Positions 16,501 through 26,300 of a stretch of 63,217 nt of DNA are shown here, one piece after another. The position numbers and the translations under genes are program-made. The stretch comes from a virus: positions 1-63,217 of the IMG/VR virus record IMGVR_UViG_3300008339_006649. One strand, written 5' to 3'. How positions within the stretch are numbered: position 1 is the first letter of the stretch; the number at the start of each line of letters is the position of its first letter. The notes under the pieces were generated by a model, which did not search any database, was not told the origin of the DNA, and worked only from the letters and a program-made list of their open reading frames with translations.

Positions 16501-19500
16501 AATAAACCTGGTTACACTTATGAAGATTTACCTGCCTGTGAAAAAGGACCTAACGGAGGTAGAATAATGTGGTTCCCACCTTACGATTTAAGTTTTGACG
16601 AATCAACAAACACACAATGGACTGATACAACTTTTATTGGTAGACCTGAACCTGTATATACATTTGGTTCATCATCAAGAAAAGGTAATTTAAGTTTTAA
16701 AATAATTGTTGACCACCCGTCTATTTTAAATGTTTTGGTTGAAAAAGAATTAGAAAACGAATCATCACAATCTCAAATTACAAGAGTAATAGATTCATTT
16801 TTTGCGGGATGTACAAAGTATGATTTGTATGATTTGGTACAAAAGTTCCCGATGTTCACACCAAATGATATTTTTGAAACCCAATTAATTTTAACTCCAG
16901 ACCAAATAAAAGATTATACTGAAACATTACCAAGTTCAACTATAGAGAATAGGGTTGACCAAACATTTATTCCGCCTACAGAAACTCCACAAGATAATCC
17001 ATGTACTGAATGGGATTATAGTGTTGGTACTGGCCCTACAGATTTAACTTATACTGCGTGTAATGGTTCACAAATTGTTTTACCTTCTTTAAGTGCTGGT
17101 ACTAAAGGTACTGTATGTGTTGAAAAAAATACTGTACCATATTTTTCTGTTGTTGCAGGTAATAATACCGTTACAATAACTAATAGACCTTGTACAACCT
17201 CTACAACAGGAACGACCCCAACACCACCTGAGGAAATACCATTGGAAAAGAAATATCCTGAACCGTTATTTTATTTTCATAACGACTTTCCTGACCCTAA
17301 CACGAATAGGATTTATGCGTCAAAACCGTATGACCAATGGTTGGCCGATTATAAAGCCCTAAAAACAAAATATTTAAGTACTGGTGGTAGTGATGGTTTC
17401 AGAAGTTTTTCTAAGGCCAGAGACAAGATAATTAAATACGGGGATAGTACATATGCCGATAAAGAAACGGAAATAAATGGATTATCGGATGCGGATAAAA
17501 ATAATTTTTTAGCAAACTATATAGACACTAGGACAGAAAAAGTTTCTGAATTTTTTGAATATATTGATAGCGAATTTGAAGAAATTAAAAAATTCTTAAC
17601 TGACGTTGTACAAATTATAAAACAAGGTGGTACAGTTAACTTTACGTTAAAATCTTCAGCATCTGCAGTTACTACAGTTGCTTATAACGTTAATCTATCA
17701 AAAAGAAGAATTGATGCCGCCTTACAGTATATTTTAAATTTTGAGCAAGATGGTATAAAATTAAAAAACTATTTTAATACTAAGTTAATTGTTAAACAAG
17801 TTCCAGAAGGGGAGACTACAACCATACAAGACCCAAGATATACCGCTATTAATTGTAACAAAAGTTATTTAAGTGATAGTGCTGAGGGAGTTGTTTCTGT
17901 AAACGCGATGGCATGTAGACGTGTTAGAATTTTAGATGTTAAAGTAACTAACTTACCTGGTAATAGTGAAAATACACCACCAAATAATACAGAAACACCA
18001 ACTAATGGTGATGGTGATACTACAGTATTAAATAGCGAAACACCGAGCCAAGGAGGTAATGGAGGTACACCTGCTAGTTCGGCAACTACAACAACACCAA
18101 CATTTATAACACAAACACCTAGCGGACAAACTGAAAATATTACACCTTTAAACCAAACTGTCACTAAAAATAATCCGACGTATAAGACAACTACCGTCGC
18201 TAGAAAAGATTTAACTAAAAGATTGGCTAGAAAATTATTAACTGAATGTAATTATTTTGAATTGGTTAGACAAAGTGACCCTATGATATATGACGGTATA
18301 AAAAGTAAAATAAAACATTTTCATCCGGTTTTTCATTCTATAACACCTGAAGGATTAAATGCCAGACTTACATTTTTAAATCAATGTATGAGACCGGGTG
18401 ACACTATACCTACAGTATCAAAAGATAATAATGGTACCGAAACTTTACTTTATAACGATGTTACAAACAGTGTGTTTGGTGCACCTCCTGTTTGTGTTTT
18501 AAGAATTGGTGATTTTTTTCATACAAAAATAGTAATAGACTCTTTAAGTTTAACATATGAAGATGGTAGGTTTGATTTAAATCCTGAGGGCATTGGAGTA
18601 CAACCTATGATTGCTGACGTTAAAATTGGGTTTAACTTTATCGGTGGACACGGATTGGCGGGACCAATAGCTAAACTACAAAATGCTTTGTCGTTTAATT
18701 ATTACGCAAATACTGAAATGTATGATGAAAGAGCTGAGGCAACCGAAGATGTGACATCTCAGTACGATGCTCAAATATTGGCCGACATCAAAAATCAGTT
18801 AGGAATTGTTAATGTTGCAGAACAAAGACCAATAAGTAATGATGGTGGAGTGACTATAGGAACAATAAAAACAAATAACTACGATTTAACAACTCAGAGC
18901 GCTTCAGGTGAAATATCATATATGGATAACTTTAAAAAATTAGTAGACAGTACAAAAAGTTATGCATCAACAACATTACAAAATTTAGAAAAATTAAATG
19001 AAGAATTATTGTTAGGTGGTTTAATTGTATTAACAAAAGAAAGAAAATACACTGAAGGTTATTTTGACTATTTAGGTGGTAATTTAACAAATACTGCAAA
19101 CATATTTGGTAAATCCGAAAACACACAACAAAAAATTGAAAAATTAATAACAGATGCAAAAACAGATGTTGATAATGGTAACTGTCCTTTATTAAAAGAC
19201 CTAACGACACAAAATTTTAACGACGCCGAAATAAGAAAAATTAAAAATAAAATTAAATCATTAATTGATGGTAAACAAAATTCTATGATAACGTCTATAG
19301 AAACCACAAATTCAAGTATAACGACTGAAGAGTTAAGTTTAATTCAATTAATAGACCAAATAAATTATGTTTCAAGTGGGGTTGATGGATATATTAACAA
19401 TAAAGGTGGTGTAGTTGTTTATAATTTATCAGGAACAAGTGATGTTAATGCTTCTAGTGTTGGTGTTAGTAATACTTTTAATGAATTAACACAAGACTTC

Positions 19501-20079
19501 TTAAAAATAAAAACAGAAATAAATGAATATTATGATAAACTATATAGTTTTGAAATAATACCTTCAGGTGATACTTACACTTATAATGATAATTTTACTT
19601 TTGATATGTTTATTGAAGATAACTCGGCAAATATAACGGCACCTAAAAATAGATTTTTTATGTTATTTGGTTCGGATGTGTTAAAAGACCCTGTAAAATT
19701 TGCAAGTTCAGTTACGGAACCTGTTAAAAATACTGCGAATGATGTAGGTTGGAACTCGTACATCTTAAAAAATATTGGTTGGGATTTTAATTTAAATTTA
19801 AATACAGGACAATATACAAACCAAGCATTACCAACAGGTTTATATACTAGTTACAAAAAATCAAAAGATAAAATTGACGAGAGATTTAAAAAGTTTAAAG
19901 ATCAATACTACACAAACAAGTTCAATACATTTAATCCATTCAATAAAGATAAGACTAGAAATTTATATTACGTAACTCAATCACCACTACAACCTTTTGC
20001 AGATACTAATTTAAAAGAATTGTGGTCAGAAACAAACTCAACTTGGGATAAATTTAATTTGAAAAAAAGTTTTAGCTAA
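13588..20079 (+). CDS. Giant baseplate/tail protein with internal repeats and an OmpA-like domain
   Basis: This 2163-residue protein is very large for a tail component. Residues about 69-460 hold seven degenerate repeats of about 55 residues with the pattern N.Y.PE...Y.IN..L...GEY...DTI.SELE..G. Around residue 993 is IMWFPPYDLSFDE followed by RKGNLSFKIIVDHPSILNVL, a conserved-looking tail or baseplate core. Residues about 1215-1460 resemble an OmpA-type fold: YFHNDFPDP, FTLKSSASAV...VNLSKRRIDAALQYIL and CRRVRILDVKV. A Thr/Pro-rich linker (about 1470-1530) leads to a second core (about 1540-1720) with VCVLRIGDFFHTKIVIDSLS. The rest is helical. It precedes the gp53-like gene by a TAATG overlap. 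Role in the baseplate is inferred from context and order; the exact T4 equivalent is not clear. Confidence 0.75.
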   Translation: MESPLSFNSSENFRKKLLVRNLPPYKVDGSFSTGDRPAVSEFRILDYAIVDSTSVDVIGDQQERLLYPINQYGPENKKEYGDIVKININRNYKTNEGEYGFPDTINSDLELIGDNSELYHIVKNVYKPQNNRKDYGDSVYYINDDLNIRTVGSGEYNISDTLNSYLFQIGNNSEIEHKVLNKYKPSSGTIGGFGDTKYEINDLLVLSSSFRQIFGYGISYTINSELEQVGNIQEEYLIVKNKYSPENSNQYGETRYDINADLTLGSNEGEYNYGDTIGDELELKGIELRPKLFTNNEYRPEDGQSVFVVEPYNILKNLIIGSGNYGYPDTIGSELEVEGKTDRPILIATNQYGPDNPIKGEVNINVNQQTNSNEGEYGFPDTIGSELENIGIDERKPTFLSNPWGPEGDQSTTEIDPYAKVKNLTINAGNYDVTDTDQNELEYVGGLKETEAYIKNKYVTGDGDYNLLTITDLQYQTTGLPYANSDSTFVFVPSTYTPASILISDNPNGSEGSLSQDSQLAALGAKQLQKEFRHRVALELLQQTLGRVNVLNTNIDADTGEISTKPNLDPFNAIGLLTGNIPIIERNYSITNPELFLGQGINFAAKLAGTYSPYSYIPGDYFTYPDKNGFGAYDNVFSAIGGAIAGLIQMVNPNNNNSSELFLEHTTISTRHLLYDQLKYNNFRPDYKVGTDLTAPPGKFYVGTRKNEITEIVQGDQQPKGKNNKLNIGPVLGYGNIGKQYEGERISDRLFGLNTRNFFSSGFVNGSNKNNANVGISGGFTWLSNDNYVLPGDFQGPLNEKFQDNSDFEFSQLSSTYETTKSSNYEFTEGSLLDVTQKLVDAGSKSNNQLEHVGNAINQVSKVFNDGYIELTKGSRVIRYTTPNSKPDSTKSVQGYEYCRLFTKDRPYYTFDELQKTDGNIRKYTNSVLDNTYNLNIAPLNMVEGVESTNIIDGKVKKYMLSLENLAWRTSNKPGYTYEDLPACEKGPNGGRIMWFPPYDLSFDESTNTQWTDTTFIGRPEPVYTFGSSSRKGNLSFKIIVDHPSILNVLVEKELENESSQSQITRVIDSFFAGCTKYDLYDLVQKFPMFTPNDIFETQLILTPDQIKDYTETLPSSTIENRVDQTFIPPTETPQDNPCTEWDYSVGTGPTDLTYTACNGSQIVLPSLSAGTKGTVCVEKNTVPYFSVVAGNNTVTITNRPCTTSTTGTTPTPPEEIPLEKKYPEPLFYFHNDFPDPNTNRIYASKPYDQWLADYKALKTKYLSTGGSDGFRSFSKARDKIIKYGDSTYADKETEINGLSDADKNNFLANYIDTRTEKVSEFFEYIDSEFEEIKKFLTDVVQIIKQGGTVNFTLKSSASAVTTVAYNVNLSKRRIDAALQYILNFEQDGIKLKNYFNTKLIVKQVPEGETTTIQDPRYTAINCNKSYLSDSAEGVVSVNAMACRRVRILDVKVTNLPGNSENTPPNNTETPTNGDGDTTVLNSETPSQGGNGGTPASSATTTTPTFITQTPSGQTENITPLNQTVTKNNPTYKTTTVARKDLTKRLARKLLTECNYFELVRQSDPMIYDGIKSKIKHFHPVFHSITPEGLNARLTFLNQCMRPGDTIPTVSKDNNGTETLLYNDVTNSVFGAPPVCVLRIGDFFHTKIVIDSLSLTYEDGRFDLNPEGIGVQPMIADVKIGFNFIGGHGLAGPIAKLQNALSFNYYANTEMYDERAEATEDVTSQYDAQILADIKNQLGIVNVAEQRPISNDGGVTIGTIKTNNYDLTTQSASGEISYMDNFKKLVDSTKSYASTTLQNLEKLNEELLLGGLIVLTKERKYTEGYFDYLGGNLTNTANIFGKSENTQQKIEKLITDAKTDVDNGNCPLLKDLTTQNFNDAEIRKIKNKIKSLIDGKQNSMITSIETTNSSITTEELSLIQLIDQINYVSSGVDGYINNKGGVVVYNLSGTSDVNASSVGVSNTFNELTQDFLKIKTEINEYYDKLYSFEIIPSGDTYTYNDNFTFDMFIEDNSANITAPKNRFFMLFGSDVLKDPVKFASSVTEPVKNTANDVGWNSYILKNIGWDFNLNLNTGQYTNQALPTGLYTSYKKSKDKIDERFKKFKDQYYTNKFNTFNPFNKDKTRNLYYVTQSPLQPFADTNLKELWSETNSTWDKFNLKKSFS
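13790..14990 (+). repeat. Seven ~55-residue protein repeats within the giant baseplate gene
   Basis: The translated region repeats a module starting NQYGPEN / NVYKPQN / NKYKPSS / NKYSPEN / NEYRPED / NQYGPDN / NPWGPEG. Each module contains a GEY..PDTI.SELE element near its end. An eighth copy (NKYVTGDGDYN) is truncated. The DNA copies have diverged, so the repeat is best seen at protein level. Confidence 0.75.
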
Positions 20080-20396
20080 TGCAGTATTACAATAGATATA
20101 AAGAATTTTTAATAGATGGTAAACAAACAGTTGTACCATTTTTAAATTTACCTGCTAGAGCAACTGACCAAAGATATCTTTACAGAACGGGTCAAAGTCG
20201 TTTAGATAAGGTAAGTTATGAAAAATATGGGGCACCATATTTTGGTTGGTTAATATTGGCCGCAAACCCATTATATGGTGGTTTAGAGACAAATATACCC
20301 GATGGGACAATATTAGTTATACCTTTTCCGCTAGTTGCTGCGTTGCAAGACTACAAATCTGCATTAGATACACATATTTTTTATTATGGCAGGTAG
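20079..20396 (+). CDS. Baseplate wedge protein (T4 gp53-like, LysM-like fold)
   Basis: This 105-residue protein contains RYLYRTGQSRLDKVSYEKYGAPYFGWLILAANPLYG followed by PDGTILVIPFP. The pattern of a strand, then 'D.vsy..YG.p.y.WlIlaaN', then 'i.dG..l.IP' is that of gp53-type wedge proteins, which share a LysM-like fold and link baseplate parts. It overlaps the stop of the upstream giant gene by one base (TAATG) and overlaps the start of the next giant gene by 11 bases. The three genes are therefore translated as one tightly coupled baseplate operon. Confidence 0.7.
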   Translation: MQYYNRYKEFLIDGKQTVVPFLNLPARATDQRYLYRTGQSRLDKVSYEKYGAPYFGWLILAANPLYGGLETNIPDGTILVIPFPLVAALQDYKSALDTHIFYYGR

Positions 20397-23300
20397 AATA
20401 CCACAAACAAAAAAAGTATATGTAGAAACTGAATACGACAATATTATTGTTGTAAACCCAAATGAAGTTTACGATTCAGAAGATAAAGCGGCCCCAAGAT
20501 TGGTTGACCACGAAGATTTAGTATACTATGCTAATTTAGAAACTTTTATAATTCCAAGAACAAAATTGGCGATAGGGGATAGTTTTGACTCTCCCGTAAT
20601 TAACACTACTATCGCAACAGTTTTTGGTGGTGAAGAAGATTTAAAAATAAATTTTTTAAAACCAAAAGGTAAAACGGCATTCGACACTAGTTGGTCAGAC
20701 CAAATAACTGGATTTGAATCAAGATTGGGTTTAGGTGCGAATCAAAGGGCTGAACAGATTGTTAATGCTGATGGTAATGCTAGATTTAAAAACACAGTAA
20801 GAAATTACGAAGACACCCAACTTTTAGGTATTAAATCAATAAGGGTTAATATTAAAGGTACTGGCGTACCTGAAGTTAATATTGAAATGATTGACGTACA
20901 AGGTAGGTCATTATTTGAACAAGGAGAAAATTCAATATACTCCGCATTTTTTAATTTTCCGTACCCACTTTTTTATTTAACATTAAAAGGATATTACGGT
21001 AAGGCAATTAGATACCGACTTTCATTGATGTCATTTAATGCGAGATTTGATGCAGAAACTGGAAATTATGATATCAGTTTAAAATTGATTGGTAAGTTTA
21101 CTGCATTATTATTTGACACACCATTAATGTATGCTAAGACGGCTCCTAAAATGTTTGACACTCAGGTAACAATTACTGATACAACAAACAATCAAGTAAA
21201 ACAAATATCAACTTACAAGGGAAGACAAAAACTTGATGAGGTATATTCAATATATAAAAGAAAGGGTTTAATTGCAAATGATTTTGAACACCTTACTTTA
21301 GATGAATTTATTTATAGGGTTAATAACTTTTCAGTAAAATTACAAAAAGATATAAAAGAAAAAGGAGATTTTACTGAAATTAATGATATACAAGATTATA
21401 GAGAAAATTTAGAAAATTTTAGAAAAAATGTTTATGATAATTCATTAAATAAATTTTTAGATTCAACTAGTTACTACGTTAATGACGGTCAAATATATTA
21501 CCCTTTTAAAAAAGAAATACAGTACCAAGATAGAGAGGCTTACAAAACAAAAATAGAAGAAAGATTTAAAGTTTATATTGAAAACCTTAAAAAAAATAAA
21601 ACTTTTGGGACAGGAGGGAAATATGAAATACCAATTAATTTTAAAGATAAAAAAGACATAATAAAAAAATTAGATTTAAATAATTGGATTAATAATTCAA
21701 ATAATGTAATACAAACATATTACTACAGAACAGGTAGACAATTAGATACAACAAAAAACGAAGACAAACAATTATTTGAAAAATTTAAATTAGATGAAGA
21801 TAAAAATAAGGAATTATTTTCTAAGGTTTTAGATAGTAACGGACAATTGGTTGATGATTTACCTGACTTTTTTGTTTTTGGCGATAAAAGAATTGCTGAT
21901 GGTTCTTATGTAAAACAAAGTTTTTTAGACAAATTAGATAGTGCAGGTAAAACCTTAAACACACATGAGGAAAAAATAGAAAACGACCTATCTAAGGTTT
22001 TGGCCGATAGAGTTTTAAAAAACCCTGCTGATGGTGGTATAGGATTTAAACCTACAATAAGAAATGTGTTTGCTGTTATTTTTGCAGGTGCAGACGCATT
22101 CTATAGATTAATGGAAGACGTACACCAAACAGCTTGGGATGTTAGAAATGATCCACAAAGATTAAGTGCGGTCATTCCACCTGAAAAAAGTTTCTCAGTG
22201 GATGCGATGAAAAATTTACAAAAATCATCGGGAGAATTAAATGATGATAATGTTGTATATCCTTGGCCTTTATATTTTACAAAAGAAAAACAAAAAGACG
22301 GTAGAGAATTGTATACAATACAATATCCTGGTGACCCTAAAATTATTAATCAAACAAGAGCCTATGACTATAGAATATGGCCTGAAATATCTTTTGTTGA
22401 AGCATATTTAAAAGGTACTACAGAAACGTCTAAACCAATACAAGGGACTGTATACGATAATCCTGCGGATTCAAATAAGTATGTTTCGGCAAACGCAATT
22501 GAGTTCCCATTTAAAGTATTACCGTACCAAGATTTATCTGAAATAAGTACTTTTTATGAAATTTTTGAAAGAACATACCTTTCTTCGCATTATGGTAAAT
22601 TTAGTTCTGAATCCGCATTTAAAAATCAAATTGATAAGTTTTATGGGGATATAGAAAGCAAAGATTTGGGGTTAAATGTCGGTAACAATATACAATTAAA
22701 CCAAACTTTAAAAAATTACAAATTTACTTACCAAGGTCTGATAGACTTTATGAAAAAGATTTCTAATAACGGTGACGGTGAAAGTTGGCAAACATACATT
22801 AGAAGTTTATTTAAAACGGAATACATTGAGAATTTAGTAAAAAATCAAACAGAGATTTATAGTATAGATACATTAAACAATCGCTCAGTCCAAGTTTCTT
22901 CAGATTTAGAATTATCTAAAAATTTAGTAAGTTATTTAAAAAATACCGATTCATCTAAAAAAAATAATTTAGATACATACCCATTAACTAATTTAAATTG
23001 GTTAAAAACTAATGTTTCTAACGGGTCGTCTATTGGTAGTTTTGAACAGTTTAATAATACTACTAATAGTTTTTTATACTTAGATGACAAAAAAACAATA
23101 GCAAGAATAAATGAAAATGCGGATAATAAAAGCATTAGTTTATTGACTAATAATGGATTTTTAACTTCATATAGCCAACCTTACGTAACAAACCAATCAA
23201 CACAAACACCATTATCAACTAGGTCAACATTACAAGATTTTTATACAGATAGAGAAGAAAAATTCTTATATGGTACAGAATCATTTATTAATTATGGGAC

Positions 23301-26300
23301 TTCTTACTCTGGTAATGTTAATCAATCAATACAGACCACTTCTTTATTAAACACACCTTATTTTATAAATTCATTAATTAAAGGTGTTGAAGACAACAAC
23401 AACAATGTTGAAGATTCCTTCACCGCTTTAGGTTATTTATATTTAAATTCCTTACCATTAATAACAACCAAAGAAACACTTAAAATATCTGAAAACGATA
23501 CTTTAACTGATATTGATTACTTGGCTTCCACGTTTAAAAAATACTCATCAATACATCAGGTACCATATGCGTGGGTTTTAAAATACGGGTCAATATGGTA
23601 TAGATACAAAAAATTTGTAGAAACAGGAAATGATATTTTAGACCCAATTTGGAAAGACTTTGATTATACATCTGCTTACGATCCAGTAACTTCTGCAACT
23701 ACAACACAATATATTTTACCCGATTATTCCGGTAACCAACAAACATTTGTACTACAAAAAAATGAACCGTTTCCTATTCCGTCATTACAATCGAAAGATT
23801 TATTAAATACCGGATTCTATCCTAAAATTATAAACACAGTTGAAAATTTCTTTTTTCAAAAAAACCTGTTTACTGGGTATAGTCAAACTGATTTCTTTAA
23901 TGCTTATAATAATCAAAAATTTAGAATAGGTAAAAATAATACATCTACTAATTATTTAGATTTTGGATTTGACACCACCAATCCAAACAAATCATTATTA
24001 AAACAAAATTATTACCAATATAGAGAATTCAGTGGTACGACGGCATATAGTACTGGAGGAAGTTTAATATTATTATACCCATCTATGGGTGGGATACCTA
24101 TAGACCAATCAATATTTGAATGTGTTGATTCTAACATTAATATGACACAAAACATATTGAATAATAAATCACTTTATAATGGTTCAGTAAGGCCACTATG
24201 GTCATCACCACATTTTGGGTATTTTGATAACGGATTGATACAAAAACCGTCACCAACACAATACCTTAAAGTAATTAAAACAAATACTTCTAAACAAAAT
24301 GCATTTGATTTGTCTTCAAATAAATCAGAATACTCATCAATAGATGAAATTTTTGCACTATTCACTCCGGAATTATTAGATAAGTTTGAAAAATTATTTT
24401 TAGGTTTTTGTAACTATAAACCAAGCTCTGCTAATTTAGTATTAAAAGAAGAACAAATTGTACCAACATATAACGAACCTAATAAAGTATCTAATCTTGA
24501 CCAAAAAAGATTATTCACTCAATTAAGTTCTCTATTTTTTATAAATAAAACAGGTGTCAACTTTATTGGTGAAGATGTTGATGGAAAAACATTAGGTGAA
24601 AAACAAATTGAAACCTTTACCAAGTCAGTTACTCGTTTTTTAAATTTTGATTGTGTTATAAAATTAGCAAATCCAGGTAATTTTGATAGAAAGTTGTTTA
24701 ATTCATTTTCTAATTTATCTGAATTTATTCCTGTTGATAAGTTAACATTTAACCCTTACAAAAAAGGTACTTTACCTGGAGACGGTACATCAACAACATT
24801 ACTACAAAGTCTTGCTCAAAATACAACTGCTTGGAATACTCTAAGAACGTATTTAGGATTTACAACAATTCCAAATATGGAATATCAAAATCAAGTACAA
24901 CCAAATTTTCCTTCAGTGCCGTTGACTCAAACACCAGCAAATCCAACGGTAACCTATACACCACCAACAGTAGGACAAACTTACAGAACGTTCCAAGACA
25001 TATGTACTGGTACATATTTTAATATTACGGACCCGGATGATAATACCATGACTAGCTCATTTAATTATACTAATGGAGATATATGGTATTTAGAAGTTGT
25101 CGATAACACCTCACAAAGTAAAAATTTCTGTGCTAGAAAAGTATCAGATAGTGCAATAACTACCAACTATAATTTAGTGCTTGATGACGATTACCCTGAA
25201 ACAAACGCAGTAAATGTTACACCTGAAAGTTACTGTATGTCTTTTTATCAAACACTAATAAATTGTCAACAATCACCACTCACATCACCTATTCAGTTGG
25301 AGTTTCTTGGAAATAGTGGAACTTTAATTCCGGAAACATCACCTCCTGGAGATGCTACATATTTTAATATTGTTGTACCAAGTGGTGGGTATGCATCTTA
25401 CAGATTAACAGGTATACCTAATTTTGACCCAACAAATCTTGGTAGTGTTTTATTTTATCCTGCTGGTAGTAATTTAAATGACCCAAATATTTTACCATTA
25501 CCTTTTAATGGTTACGGTGGCGCGAATACCAATTACACTAGAGTTTACGAAATTAACAATAATACTTCGGGTAATTATATTATGGCAGTTAGGTACGCTG
25601 TTACATACCCTAACTATGCGACATACACTGCGAATGTTTCAACATTAGGTGGAAATCAAACAACAATACCTACACAAACTAATACAACAATACCACCAAC
25701 ACCTTTACAAGGAAGTCAAAAATCATTTGTTACTGATTTCTTTATTGATAATGATATTGATTTCACATCAGACAATATTAAATCGCTTTACCCACTTATT
25801 AGGTTATATGCTGACCAAAAATTAAATGACCCTACATATAATAAAAGTAAGTTTACAACATTTATTAATAATGTATTAATTGACCAAAGAACATTACAAC
25901 AAAATATGTTGAATGAAACTTTTAGTAATTTAAATAAAACATTGAAAAATATTGATGTAAAAACACAAACACCAAACGTTTCAGTTAATGGTGATACGGG
26001 TAAGTTAAGTTTATATAATACATTAAAAGGATTTAACGATAAATGGATTGCTGGTTCTGATTTAAAATATGTTACATTGTTTGAAGACTTTTTATTCATG
26101 GATAGAGCTAATAGTGACTTAGGTGATACATTTGTTGTTGACATGGATAAAGTAGTAAACAGATTAGATACTACAAATAACCCTGAAACCAATCTAATGC
26201 AGGTTGTTAGTAATATTTTAAGTGATAATCAGTTTATGTTTATGGCGATGCCGGCATATGTAAATTTTTATGGTATACAAACAGCAATTAAAAATGGAAC

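Noticed and set aside
17865-18164. Hydrophobic antisense ORF (99 codons) in the giant baseplate gene
   Set aside because: It lies opposite the Thr/Pro-rich linker, whose reverse complement codes Val/Gly-rich shadows. There are no start signals.
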